Assembly: GCA_030685235.1 (NCBI GenBank)
Contig: MU839082.1
Coordinates: 682,001-746,000, forward strand
DNA from: Copromyces sp. CBS 386.78
Taxonomy: Eukaryota > Ascomycota > Sordariomycetes > Sordariales > Sordariaceae
Direction of reading: 5' to 3'
DNA length: 64,000 nt
Part shown: positions 45,551-57,821 of the stretch, in pieces
Layout of the letters: every line of letters begins with the position of its first letter
Numbering within the stretch: the first letter of the stretch is position 1
The notes under the pieces: generated by a model
Database searches by the model: none
Seen by the model: only the letters and a program-made list of their open reading frames with translations
Told to the model about the DNA's origin: nothing
Program-made: the position numbers and the translations under genes

Positions 45551-46417
45551 TCAAGCCTTTCCAGCACTCCCCAGCCAATGCATATACTGCTCAATAGCCT
45601 CCTGCATCGCCTTCGTGCCAGCCTCGATCACACTCGTCAACGGCTTCCCCTCCATCTCCTTCTGGACCCTCGCATAGTGATTGTTCATGCCCTTGTTGAT
45701 ATTGACCTTGGTCACACCACCAGCCATGCACTTCCTAAAGATCTCCTCATCAAAGGGGTCCGCACCATGCAACACGATCCTGACCCTCTCACCCACCCGC
45801 TCGTTGATGGCCTGCAGACGATCATACTCCAACTGAATTCCCCTGGGACCATACTCTCCATGCACGTTTCCAAACGCGGGAGCCAACATGTCAATACCCG
45901 TGTTGACAAACTCCTCAGCCTCCTCGGGAGTAGTCAGAAGCCCCTCCAAGTCCGCCGTCTCCGCCACGCCGTCCTCGCCGCCCTCGATGCGCCCAGGCTC
46001 CGCCTCCGCGGCGATGCCTCGCTCGTGGCAGTACTGCACCAGCTCGGCCGTGAGCTTGAGGTTCTCTTCCTTCTCGTAGTGGCTCATGTCGCACATGATG
46101 CTGTCGAAGCCGTCGGGGATGTCAGCAGCACGGCGCACCAGCTCGGGTGTCTGCGCGTGGTCCAGGTGCAGGGAGACGGGCACAGATGCGCTGTGGGCGG
46201 CGTCGGCCGCGGCTTTGACGAGCGAGTCGCCCGCGTACTGGATGGCCCAGGGGAAGAGGAGGACCATGGCTGGGGATTTGGCGGCCTCGGCGGCCTTGAC
46301 GGTCGCGATGATGGACTCGATGTTGTAGCAGCACATGCCCGGCACGGCGTAGCCGCCGGCTTTGGCCTTGTTGAGGATGGACATGGTCCGGTTCTCGGAG
46401 AGGGGTGGGCGGCCCAT
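45551..46417 (-). CDS. Class II (zinc) ketose-bisphosphate aldolase-like protein, 288 aa
   Basis: Single exon. Class II aldolase landmarks are GYAVPGMCCYN, VSLHLDHAQ with catalytic Asp86 and zinc His87, APAFGNVHGEYG with zinc His186, VLHGADPF with zinc His217, and VTKVNINKGMNN for phosphate binding. The usual LHGGSG is LHGADP, and YVEGELG is replaced by AEAEPGRIEGGEDG. It therefore belongs to the tagatose/ketose-bisphosphate-type branch rather than the glycolytic fungal enzyme, which is about 360 aa. It is divergent from the dehydrogenase gene 956 bp away. The same two domains are fused in plant ketose-bisphosphate aldolase class-II family proteins. It probably cleaves a phosphorylated sugar to DHAP plus an aldehyde; the exact substrate is unknown. 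Confidence 0.9.
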   Translation of the reverse strand: MGRPPLSENRTMSILNKAKAGGYAVPGMCCYNIESIIATVKAAEAAKSPAMVLLFPWAIQYAGDSLVKAAADAAHSASVPVSLHLDHAQTPELVRRAADIPDGFDSIMCDMSHYEKEENLKLTAELVQYCHERGIAAEAEPGRIEGGEDGVAETADLEGLLTTPEEAEEFVNTGIDMLAPAFGNVHGEYGPRGIQLEYDRLQAINERVGERVRIVLHGADPFDEEIFRKCMAGGVTKVNINKGMNNHYARVQKEMEGKPLTSVIEAGTKAMQEAIEQYMHWLGSAGKA

Positions 46418-47373
46418 GTTTGCTGTTATTCTTCTTGGTGTTGACTTTGGTATGGTGTTTCACAAGGAAGGAAAGAAAGAAAAAGACGGGAGCTAAGTGA
46501 AAGCAAGCACCAAGATGGGCTTGGTAGAGCAGACAACAAGTTGTTGTGGTCTGTCTGGTTATGCTGAGGCGGATGGAAGGTGCTTCTGTCACTGACAAAA
46601 GTTGCCTCTCCTGTCCTCACAAGTGAGGTCGACTACAAAAATAGGCAGCACTCACAAGAGCCGTGATTAGCCAACAGCCGAGTTTCGGGAATAGTTTATC
46701 CTTCCACAGTGTTGCCGAGTTGGAGGATGTCATCGACAAGTTCCGGATTGGGCAAACCGAGGCGGGCAATTAGTCTGTGGATGGTATGACCCCCAACTTG
46801 ACCCCAAAATGCCAAGCCGAAACCCCGACTTGACCCCGATCGAGTTTGGATGTTATGCAACTCTTTTAGCCTAATGGTGACGCAGTACGTACCTTACGTG
46901 ACACTTTCCCTGAGGGGAAACTACCCCAGTTGCTAAATTGGCTTCCTGTCAGCGCCATGGAGAAAGGGAAAAGTCATCTGGCTGAAGATCACCTCGTGGC
47001 TTAAATCTTTGACATTTAGGCGCGGGCGGGGTGAGAAGGAGGAGCGGCTTATAGCCAGGTCTCGGTGCAAGACCGGTGGATCATGCCATGTTGCTGTTCA
47101 CCCGGAAATGGCCTGTTCGGCTTGCAAGAAAACGTAATGACGTTCTCGCCGTGGGGGAAGGTCGGCTTTCCCTCAAGTATGGGGAATCGAAACTCCGCCA
47201 AAGAGTGGCAGTTGCTTAGACGACGAGCTTACCATACTCACCTTTACGAGACACATTGACCAAGACAGACCCTTACACAGTGACCCTTCCCTACCTCGGA
47301 GCAACCCAACACTCACTCATCACTGCTCACTTACTAAGAGTCCGCCCATTCATCGAGTCAAACCCATAACATC
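46418..47373. promoter_or_regulatory. Shared divergent promoter region, aldolase and dehydrogenase
   Basis: 956 bp between two divergent start codons. Two direct GACCCC-containing blocks occur (about 46787-46840). GCGGGG at 47026-47031 fits the short CreA consensus SYGGRG, but a single such site is expected by chance. No other operator recognised. Confidence 0.4.
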
Positions 47374-48723
47374 ATGTCGGACACAAAGCAACCTGTGGCC
47401 TTCATCGGCCTCGGGGCCATGGGCTTCGGCATGGCCACTCACCTCATCAAGCAAGGCTACCCGGTAACCGGCTTCGACGTCTGGCCCCCAACCCTAGAAA
47501 AGTTCACGTCCGCCGGCGGTCTCACGGCCACCACACCGGCCTCGGCCGTGGCCGACAAGCCGCTCTGCGTCTGCATGGTCGCCACTGCCCAACAAGCCCA
47601 AGCTGTGCTCATCGACGGGCCAAACGCCGCCGCTCTGGCTCTGCCCCAAGGAGCGGTCCTCCTCCTCTGCTCCACCGTCCCTTGTGACTATGTCCAATCT
47701 CTTGCCAAGCAGCTCTCCGCCATTGGCCGCCCGGACATCCATCTGATCGACTGCCCTGTCTCTGGCGGTGCCGCCCGCGCCGCCGACGGTACCCTTTCCA
47801 TCATGGCGGGCGTGCCCTCCGAAGAGGCCCTTGGCAAGTCCAAACCGCTCCTGGAAGAGCTGGCGGACCCGGCCAAGCTGTACATTGTCCAGGGCGGCAT
47901 CGGCGCCGGCAGTAACATGAAGATGGTGCACCAGGTGCTCGCGGCGGTGCAGATTCTCGCGGCGAGCGAGGCCATGGGATTTGCCACTCATCTGGGACTG
48001 GACCTGGCAAAGACGAACGAGGCCGTGCTCAACTCGGATGCGTGGAACTGGATGTTTGAGCACCGGACGCCAAGGATGTTGACAAACTATCAGCCCGTTG
48101 CGAGCGCAACCGTGATCATTGTCAAGGATACAAGCATCATCACGGCCGAGGCCAGGAGGAGCGGGTTCCCCACGCTGATGACGAGCGTGGCCGAGCAGGT
48201 CTACTTTTCCGCCGTAGGAAAGGGATACGGGGCGGACGACGACAGTGGGTTGGTACGGTTGTATGCCGAAGGCAAGGGCAAGGTTGGACCGGTTCAAGGG
48301 GCGGCCGGGAGTGACGAGGAGAGGCTGGCGCTGGTGATGGGACTGTTGAAGGGCATATTGCTTTGCTCAGCGGCGGAGTCTTTGGCCTTCGCGGAGAAGG
48401 TTGGGCTGGACCTCGATCAGGTATTTGACCTGTGTATCAACGCCGCGGGAGGAAGTCGGATGTTGAAGAAGTATGGGCCGAGTATTATCAAGGCTTTCCG
48501 GGAGGGCAAGGCGACGGCGGGCTGGAGTGCTGCCGAAAGTGAAACGAGTCTCAAGGAGGTTGCTGACGGTCTTTTTGCGGCGGTTGAGGAGGCTCAGAGG
48601 CTCAAGGCGCCCGTCTTCTTGGGCAGCCAGGCGTTGAATGTCATCCGTCTTGCGCTGCAGTCGAGCTCAGCTGGAGTTGCGGCGGGGGCTGTTGTGAAAG
48701 TGTGGAACTCGAACAGCGTTTGA
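47374..48723 (+). CDS. 3-hydroxyisobutyrate/threonate dehydrogenase-like protein, 449 aa
   Basis: Single exon. It begins with the NAD(P) fold FIGLGAMGFGMATHL (residues 10-24). Then come substrate-loop DCPVSGGAARAADGTLSIMAG (126-146) and GAGSNMKMVHQ with catalytic Lys183, as in beta-hydroxyacid dehydrogenases. The usual length is about 300. Here a second copy of the C-terminal helical domain follows (about 320-445, with AESLAFAEKVGLDLDQVF and NAAGGSRMLKKYGP). This double arrangement is seen in family members associated with four-carbon acid sugars (L-threonate dehydrogenase group). With the divergent aldolase it suggests oxidation of a C4 sugar acid, but the kinase of that pathway is not in the window. 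It is the last gene before the right AT-rich block. Confidence 0.9.
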   Translation: MSDTKQPVAFIGLGAMGFGMATHLIKQGYPVTGFDVWPPTLEKFTSAGGLTATTPASAVADKPLCVCMVATAQQAQAVLIDGPNAAALALPQGAVLLLCSTVPCDYVQSLAKQLSAIGRPDIHLIDCPVSGGAARAADGTLSIMAGVPSEEALGKSKPLLEELADPAKLYIVQGGIGAGSNMKMVHQVLAAVQILAASEAMGFATHLGLDLAKTNEAVLNSDAWNWMFEHRTPRMLTNYQPVASATVIIVKDTSIITAEARRSGFPTLMTSVAEQVYFSAVGKGYGADDDSGLVRLYAEGKGKVGPVQGAAGSDEERLALVMGLLKGILLCSAAESLAFAEKVGLDLDQVFDLCINAAGGSRMLKKYGPSIIKAFREGKATAGWSAAESETSLKEVADGLFAAVEEAQRLKAPVFLGSQALNVIRLALQSSSAGVAAGAVVKVWNSNSV

Positions 48724-49038
48724 GGTCGTTGATAGGTATGTAGCAAAAGATTGGATCGGATGACAAGTCGAGGATCCAAATAGGCAGTAAAACTGACTCT
48801 TGCTTCCAGAAATGTTGATAACGCCTTCCTCCACGAAATGTCGAGGTGATTGTCACGGTTTCTTTGCAGGTGGGGTTTAGGGGTTTGTGCCCCAAATCCA
48901 TAGCGGCACCTGCCACTGTAGCGAGGACTCAGATGACCCGACCCCAGTTCGAGAGTTCCGCGACCTATATGGAGCCGCTAAGATCGACTCTACATTGTAA
49001 AAAAATTCTTAATTAACCCTAACCCCTTAATAAATTAT
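48724..49038. other. Boundary between gene island and right RIP-degraded block
   Basis: Composition is normal to about 48,970, then switches within about 40 bp to AT-rich DNA lacking CA/TG. The motif AACCCTAACCCC at about 49015-49026 is a short telomere-like match without further units. Confidence 0.6.
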
Positions 49039-49320
49039 AAAGTTCCCCTATAAAGTATTATCTCTAACGATATGCAAAGTTCCCTTGTAAGGTATTATTC
49101 CTAACGATATGTAAAGTTCCCCCGTGAAGTATTATTCCTAACGATACGCAAAATTCCCTTGTAAAGTATTATTCTCCTAATTTTTCGTAAAATTTACGCG
49201 TGAAGTAAAATTGTTCGCTTTATATTTATAAAGTCCCTTGTAAAGTAATATTTATAATTTGTTGTAAAGTTCCTTCGTAAGGTAATATTTATAATTTGTT
49301 GCGAAGTTTCCCTATAAAGG
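49039..49320. repeat. 37-bp tandem repeat, about 7 copies
   Basis: Units start at 49039, 49076, 49113 and 49150 with AAAGTTCCCYYGTRARGTAT and end in TAACGATAYGY. Further degenerate 37-bp units with AATATTTATAATTTGTT follow to about 49320. The array sits at the right heterochromatin boundary. Confidence 0.8.
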
Positions 49321-50345
49321 AATAATGTAATTACCTTTTATATATTATATTAAGTTTATATTAATTTATTTAAATTTAGTGAAAAATAAATATTAATATT
49401 ATACCTAATTATAATATATTGGTTATTATTATTAAATTCGGCCTAACGTAATAAAATATTAAATTATTTAATAAAATATTAATTAAATTTATAATATAAT
49501 AATTTAAAAGTAAAGCGGCCAAATTCGATATATTTAATAAATTTAAAGATTTAATACCTCCCAATATAAAAATACTTACCGACTTCCTTATAAATATATT
49601 TATATATAGTAATATATTAAAAATATCGAGTTTACGCTATTCCATATATTAAAGTTGAGTTTATATAATTAATTCTTATTTCGTCCGATAGTATTAGATA
49701 ATATTCTATCTTCGTTTATATTATTTATTATATTATAATTATTCTCGAATACCCCGAATTATCTCCTAATAGTATTACTTACGTTATAAATATTAAAGGT
49801 TTATTCGAATCCTAGGTTAAAGTTTTATAGAATAAGGTATATAATGTAGAATAATCTGATATAATCTTATATTACTTTATAATAAGCCCCTAATATTATT
49901 ATACCTTTTAAATCCAATTTTATATAGTAAAAAAAATACTCCTTAAAGATACTACGTCCAATTATTTAAAGAATATTATTTGCTATTATACTACCTTTAT
50001 ATATATTAGGGTAAAATATTATAAATATTTTAATTAGCGAATTTAATAAGCGTACGAATAAGGCTCTACTAATTTATTATATAAAGAGGTTATAAATATT
50101 CTATTTAATATCCGCCTCCAGATAAATAATATTATTCTAGGTAAGCCTCTTCTTAAACGTACTATTAAGTATAGATCTCCTTCCTTTTACTTTGTAAAAA
50201 GAGAGGCAACCAAGCCAGTCAGGGACAACTAAGGCACCATGGGCCATGCACCATAGGGAATTACACCCGCACTAGGGAACCTATATTTAAACAGCGAACT
50301 CTGCGAACACGCTCTTCTCTTCTCTTCTTCTTAATCAATCAATAC
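49321..50345. other. RIP-degraded DNA ending in a RIP-free patch
   Basis: From 49321 to about 50200 the DNA is AT-rich with no gene. From about 50203 to 50340 it has normal composition with many CA/TG (for example CACCATGGGCCATGCACC), a TATTTAAA and a CTCTTCTCTTCTC tract, then the AATAC target site of the next element. I do not recognise the patch. Confidence 0.5.
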
Positions 50346-50702
50346 TGTCACAGGGTTATCTATGACTAACTAACCGTCCCATATCGCTACCTTCACCACG
50401 GCAATAGTTGCCGGGTTGATAGTACGCTCTAATTAGCTATAGAGACCTAGCACAGTAGATACGGCTGAACGCATCTAATATTTAACTAGCTACGGTTGTT
50501 AGCCTACCCCTATCGCTAAAGTTATATAGACTATACTAGCCTATAAGATAATCTATAGGATAATCTATAGGACAATTAGGCTATACGGGCTATATATTTA
50601 CTATATATAAATAGCTATTAAAGCTCTCCTAAATAACTTCCTCTTCTTTATATAATTACAAATATTTTTACAAATACCTAACGTTCGCCTTGCCCCGTAA
50701 TA
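50346..50702 (+). repeat. 5' LTR of the right gypsy element
   Basis: 357 bp. The first roughly 135 bp retain CA/TG (un-RIPped) and continue the RIP-free patch upstream. The rest is partly RIPped. The end CCCCGTAATA corresponds to an original ...GTAACA. Confidence 0.92.
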
Positions 50703-50879
50703 ATTAATTATACCTAATTATTACGCTACGAATATATATTTTTTTAAACGTACGTTGTTTAATATAATTAAGCGACGCTATTAATCGTTAGAGAATAGGA
50801 GGTTACGAAGACCCGAATCTATAATTCTAAATAATAATAATATTATTATAAATGAAGGTATCCTCCTAAACGCCCCGCA

Positions 50880-53800
50880 ATAAACCTAATTATTAGGATA
50901 TATTACGGATAACGATATTAAAATACCTAACGTACTAAATTATATTAAAGAACTAAAAAGTTTAAAAATATTAATAGAAAGTTTTAACCCCCCTACTAAC
51001 GAAGAAATTTACTTAGTAATTTTAAATAGCCTCCCTCGTACTAATATAATTATAATTTTTATTATAGCCGTTATTTAATATTCGGCGAAGGTTAAACCTA
51101 TTTATAATAGTACTTTTATTAACTCTTTCAGCTTAATTAAAGGAAGAGTATTTTAAATAATTATTAACCTTATTATCCGAATAGTTAGGGTATTTAATTA
51201 TTATTTTACTATTACTATTAAGGAGTTTTAGAATTTTTAATTTAAATTCCAATTTAAGAAAGAATAATATATTAATATTTTCGACGAGCGTAAATAAATT
51301 TTGAAGGACTTTTATTAAATTTAAAAAGAATTTTATTAGGCTTATACCGAATTTAATAATGTACGAAATTTCGCTTAGGAAACGTAAGTTATTCTCGTTA
51401 TAAATTAATAGAATTATTATAATATTTAAACTATTATAAATAGTAGTACGGGTATAATAGGGTATTGGAAACCGCTCCTTTCGGACCCCGAACCCTTTAT
51501 AACTACTTAAAAGGACTATATTAAATATAATAAAGTATATTTAATATAGAAAGGCTATATCCTTTTTATTTAGACCCTAAATATTATTAAATTCCCCGAT
51601 GAGAGGACTAAGATTATTTATACGAACTATTTATTTAATTTTAAAATAGCTATTTTAATAAATAAAAATATTTAAAAAAATCTTTATAAACTTTAATAAC
51701 CTTAAGGTTTAGTAATAGAAAATAGGTATTAAATTTTTATCCTTCTTAGATATTTATTACGATAATATAGATTTACGTTTAAATACCGCCTATAAATTTA
51801 ACGAATTTAAATAGGGAAATTATTTCTTCGCCGACTTCGAAATAGAGTATATTAAAACCGCTAACCGTTATAATTTAAACGATACTATAAAAATATATTA
51901 CTTACGGAATAAGATCTTTTAAAAATTCCGTACTTCCTTTATTTATTAACGAACTTTCCCCGCCGAAAATAATTTTAAAGAATAGCTATTATTCTACTAC
52001 GATTTCGCGCGTAATATTGAAGACGACGACTATAAGTCTAAATCCGCTACCGGTAAGGTTTTTAATTCGAATTCTAATAATAATTCGGGAAAGACCGTTA
52101 ATAAAAGGGATAATATTATAGACTTTAATATTATTTATATTTTATATACTATTTATAATAACGTTATTAAATATTAGAATAAGAATAATTTATATTATAA
52201 ATACGGAAAAGAAGGGTATATTATAAGGAATTATTGTAATAATATTAATTACGGCGATTGCAGCCCCTAAATTAGTAATAAGGGGGGCCGAAGAAGTAAT
52301 AGAGGAGGCCGAAATAGCCGAAGAGGAGGTAAAGGAGGTTAGGAAGGCGGAAATTCTAATTAAAATACTAAGAATATTAATAATAATAGTAATACTAATA
52401 CTAACCCTCTAACGGCCGGTTAGCGGGGATACGGTAATAATATAAATTTCTGTACTATAAACGCCGGAGAAGAAAACGAAGGCGAAGAGTATTATAATAA
52501 TAATATAAATAATAATTAGGGAAATAATTAAACCCTATAAATAGTTACTTATAAGGGCGAGAAAGGTCTATAGGAAGAAGGAAGGAGCCGTTTAGAAATT
52601 TAAAAATAATTATTATTAATTTATTAAATAATCTCCGTCAAAATTTATTATTCCTTTCTTCTTATTTATCCTTCGGACTATATAAAATTTATTATATAAT
52701 TTTCGTTAATAGCGGTTATATAGCGTTTATTTTTATTAACTATTCTTTTATAAGGAAAAACGGACTCGCTATATTTAAATTTTTAAAACCTAAAAAGCTA
52801 ATTCTTATTAACGGTATTATAAAAAGGCTTATTACTAAAAGATTTATAGCGAGCCTTTATATTAATTATTACTTAGAAAATATTATATTCTTAATTTATA
52901 ATATTTCTCTTAATTACCCTATTATCTTAAGACTACTTTAATTTAGGAAATATAAATTGTATATTTCTTAAATAGAAAGGAAGGTTTAATTTATTAATCG
53001 GTACGCTAATTAATACTTCCTATTGGATTTTCCTATTTTCCTATAGAATGCCCCTAATATATAGAATTACTTTCTTAATAATTTGTATTATTAATTTTAT
53101 ATAGCGATAGTAAACGAATAGAATAAAAGAATATTATTAGATATTCCGAAGATATTAGGGCTTCTATTTAAAATAAATAATTATATTGGCCGGATAAAAG
53201 GCGGTTTAATAGATCGTTTAATTCTAATCCCTACGGAAGGACTTATGCGTAGTAATATTCAGCCGCCAAAGTTACTACCTTAATAAAATCTATTAAAATA
53301 TTAGATTTTAGGAAATTAATACTTAATCTTTATAAAAGGACCTATATACGGCAATATTCAGCCGCCGAAGCTATTACCTTACTAAAATCTAATAGAATAT
53401 TAGATTTTAAGGGATTAATTACCGCTTTACTAGAGTTTAAAAGAATTTTAAAATCTAAAATACTACCCTAGGACTATTAATAGGAATATCGATAGGATTA
53501 CCGGTAGAATAGATTATTATTATTAAAATTTAAGAGAATTTTAGAATTTAGAATACTACCCCGGGACTACCGATAGGAATATTAATAAAACTACCGGTAG
53601 AGTAGATTACTATTATTAAAATTTAGAGTTACTATTAAAAGCTAATTCTAATTCTGTACCGCTCTTATATTAATAGGAGCTTCGTTAGAATATATTAAGG
53701 CTATTATAATTTTAGGACTATATCCCCTATTATAGACCGGAATACGGCGATATTTAAATATTAGAATTACTATTAGAGAATAATTCTATCCCCGTTCCGG

Positions 53801-56800
53801 CCCCTTATTACGAACCCTATAAAAACCGCCCTAGGGGTAAGGCCTATAATTTTTATAAATTTTATAAGGCTAATAAGAATCTTTATTCAAAATAGGGGGT
53901 ATAGTTATACTGTTATAACTTCCTTTTATATTATTTCAAATTTCCCGTTAAAAGAATTATTAAAAATATAGCCTTATTAAATTATAACGTACTAAGATAG
54001 GTAGTAGAACTTTTTATATTTATACCGCCTTATAGGAAAGTAAAAGGCGTAAGGAATTCCCCCAGTATTACTTATTTAGTTACAAGGCAATTTAGAATAA
54101 TTGAAGGCCGAATTAACGCTTAGGATATATACAATATTAATACTATTACCTTTAATTTCCTATATAAAATATACGATTTATAACCCTATTTTACGAATTA
54201 TATAGAGATTTACCGATTGGCTACCCTCTACGAAATTAATATTTATAACGACCTTATTAAAAAAATAACTTAAAATATTATAAATAATAAAGGTAAATAA
54301 TATAAGGACCGCCTCTTAAAACGCTTTTACAAATTTATTAATACGTATATAGGGGATATAGATTAGAAAGAATTAATAACTATTAAAATTGTCCGAACTA
54401 CTATTCTTATAAGTGACCTAAATATAAACGCGCCTATATATAAGGTTATTATTATAAAGATTATAAAGGAAAATATATTAATATTCTATAAGAAAGTTAA
54501 CCGGCTTCCGAAAACCGATAAAGAAATTAAATTCAAACTTTTATATAAGTATTAGAAAAGAATTAACACTTTCCGTACTAAGAAAGCGAATAAACTTCCG
54601 CCTTATCGAATATATAATTATAAGATCGAATTTACGCTAAGGTAAAAGCCGTTAAACGCCCGCTACCGACCGGTTTTGCTTATAAAAGTAATTATCGTTA
54701 AAAAATAGATCGACGGTTAATTAAAGAACGGTTTTATTAAACTTTCCTAATCCTAAGCAACTTTACCCTTATTCCTTATAAATAAGCCCGGCGGAGGTAT
54801 TCGTATTTATATCGATTATTATAATATTAATAACATTATATTTAAAATATAGTATTTACTTCTATTAATTAAGGAAATTTTTAATACTATTTACTACGCT
54901 AAAATCTTTATTAAATTAAATATTATCGCCGCTTTTAACCGAATTTATATTTAAAAAGGCTATAAATAATTAACTACTTTTATTATACATTTTAATTTCT
55001 ACGAATTATTAGTCTTTCTTTTCGGCTTTTAAAATATATTTAGTACGTTTTAGAATTATATTAACGATATACTATATAATATTCTAAATATTTATACAAT
55101 AGCGTACTTAAACAATATCCTTATTTACTCCGAAAATATAGAAGAGTATACCGCTTATATAGACGAAGTCTTTAGAAGAATAATTAACGTTAACTTTTAA
55201 TTGGATATTAATAAATACGAATTTAATATTACCCGTACGAAATACTTAGGCCTTTTTATTATACTAAAGGGTATAGAAATAGACCTTACGAAAGTAAAAA
55301 CTATTATTAAATAGGAGGCCTCGTAATTATAATATTAGCTCTAAAAATTCTTAGGATTTATAAATTTCTACTAACATTTTATTTAATATTTTTCAATTAT
55401 AATTATTCTACTATACGACCTTATAAAGAAATTAACCGAATAACGTTAAATAAAAGACTATTAAAGAGTTTTTAAATAATTAAAGAAAACCTTTACTACG
55501 GGTCCCGTCCTTCGAATTTACAATTGGTCCTACCTAACTGTAGTCGAAACCGATATTTTTAATTAGGTTGCAAGTAGTATATTATCCCAATACGATAACG
55601 AGAATATTTTATACCTAATCGTATATTTTTTATAGAAATATTCCGCCGTAAAATATAATTATAATATTTATAATAAGGAATTATTTATAATTATTAAAAT
55701 TTAAGAGGAATAGGGACCGGAATTATAAAGCGTTTAAAAACCATTTAAAATCCTAACCGACTATAAAAGCCTATAAACTTTTATAGAAAATAAGAAACTT
55801 ATACTACGGTATATATAATAGTCTAATCTCCTATTTAAATTCAATTTTACTATTAAATATAAGCCGGGTATTCTTTAAGTCCGTTTTAATACTTTAAATA
55901 GGAAATTAAAGGATATATTAAAGGATATAAATAATAATTAGTTAAAAGCCCGCTATAAAATACTTTTCGACCCTTCCGTTTTTATAAATTATATTTATAT
56001 TTATAAATTTAATCCGGAAGAATTATTTATAAATAAATTAATTAACGCTAATTACCGCAATTTAATCTTTTATTAAAATTTAATAGCCGCCTTCATAAAC
56101 GAAAACCGTCGAATATAGCCTAAAATACTAAAGAAAAATATAAGAAAGATAGTTTTTACAGAATACTATACGATTAATAGTAAAATATACCGACGTTTAG
56201 CGCTTATAGTCGACCTAAAAGATATTATACTATAATTACATTTTATACGAAAATATTATAAACCTATATTAATAAACTACCAAAGCCGGGATAAAACGTT
56301 TACTACCTTTAATTACTTATTTTACTAATTAAATATAAAAAAGGCCGTTAAATCTTATTATAAAACCTACCTCCAATACACAAAGATAAAGCTATTATAA
56401 CGCATATTAATAGGGCTTTTAAAACCTCTACTAATACCTTTCGCCCTATAAAAGGATATCACTATCGATTATATCACCCCTATAACGCCTTACATCCGGG
56501 GAGGCTAAAAATATAAGTATATCGCTATAGTAGTAAACTACTTAACGAAAATAAAGTACTATATCCTAATTAAAATACTAATTATAAAAGAATTCGTTAA
56601 TCGATTTATTAAAAAAATTTACGCCCTTTATAGCCTATTAAACACTATTATTTCTAATTATAGTATTTAATTCGTTTTATAATTTTAGAAAATTCTATTT
56701 AAAACGCTAAGAATTACCCTAAAGCTATTATCGGTTTTCTATAAAGAAATTAATAATTAGACCGAATATATTAATATTAAATTAGAGCATTTCCTTCGTA

Positions 56801-57545
56801 CTTATATTAATTAGGCTTAAGATAATTAAATCGATTAACTACCTTTAATAGAATTCGTAAGTAATAACATATATTTAAATAATATTAGTATATCCCTATT
56901 CTTCGTAAATTATAATTTTTACCTTCGGATAAGAGTCGAACCCGCCCAACTATATCTACTAAAACTTTTTAAAATATAGCGGGCGGAATACTTTAAAGCT
57001 AACGAAATCGCTAACCGGTTTAATATAATATTAGATAAAATTACTACTATAATTAAAAATAATTAAATACGGTACGAGGAAACTACTAACGAAAGACAGT
57101 CCAATACGCCGAAATACTACGTCGGCGATAAAGTCTTACTCAATATAACCAACCTCGTATTAAACCGCCCGCAAACTAAGCTTACGCTACTATAAGAAGG
57201 GCTTTTCGAAATTATAAAAATAAATAGCTACTATATTACGTTAAAACTCCCTATTAATATAAAATATAATTATACTTTCTACGTTAGTATAATAAAACCT
57301 TAGAATTATTAAAGGATCCCCGGGCAAGATAAAATTTAAAATATCCGAATAAATAACGGATAAATTATAAAATAAATAAATAATATTAAAAATATAATTA
57401 AATAGTTCTATAAAATTATCGACGATTATTATTTTAATATAAAAAATAGTTAATAAGAATACCGGGTAATTTAGGGAAGCCCTTACAATCCTACTTAATA
57501 ATTATAGAAGGACGTAGAATATTATATTAACGATTTTAAAAAGTT
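50880..57545 (+). pseudogene. Degraded gag-pol of the right gypsy element
   Basis: In order on the plus strand: gag-like sequence; a zinc knuckle near 52185-52240 (YYKYGKEGYIIRNYC, with Cys and His positions turned to Tyr by C-to-T change); protease near 52710 (VNSGYIAF, Asp to Asn); reverse transcriptase near 54840-55300 with AYLNNILIYSEN at about 55100-55140, where the YxDD aspartates are both Asn; RNase H; integrase near 56230-57300 (KYKYIAIVVNYLTK and GDKVLL); and a chromodomain-like end near 57450-57540 (EYRVI, GSPYNPT). The chromodomain points to the chromovirus branch. Confidence 0.85.
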
Positions 57546-57821
57546 TTATAATAATAACCTAAATATACTAATATTACTACAATAGATCGCGGACGAGAAA
57601 TGTCGTTATAAAATTAAGAAGGCTCTAAAAAAGGCTATTAGGACGGACTAGCCGCCGGAAAATATAATACTAGTAGTATAGCGATTACTATATTACTAAA
57701 AAGGTAAAGTAACGGCCTAAAAAAGAAAGTAAAAACAATATAAAAGGGTAAGTAATAAATATTGTAAAGGAGATTAAAAAGGGAAGTATTTTTACCCTAG
57801 GGGTATTTTAGGCGAGGGAAG

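Noticed and set aside
45446..46444. 332-codon plus-strand open frame
   Set aside because: It is antisense to the class II aldolase, whose zinc and catalytic motifs are clear. The frame is a GC-codon shadow.
47026..47031. CreA-type site GCGGGG between aldolase and dehydrogenase
   Set aside because: A six-base degenerate motif occurs by chance in a 956-bp region; no paired site was found.
47494..48297. 267-codon minus-strand open frame
   Set aside because: Antisense to the dehydrogenase-like gene; no domain and Arg/Gly-rich composition typical of a shadow.
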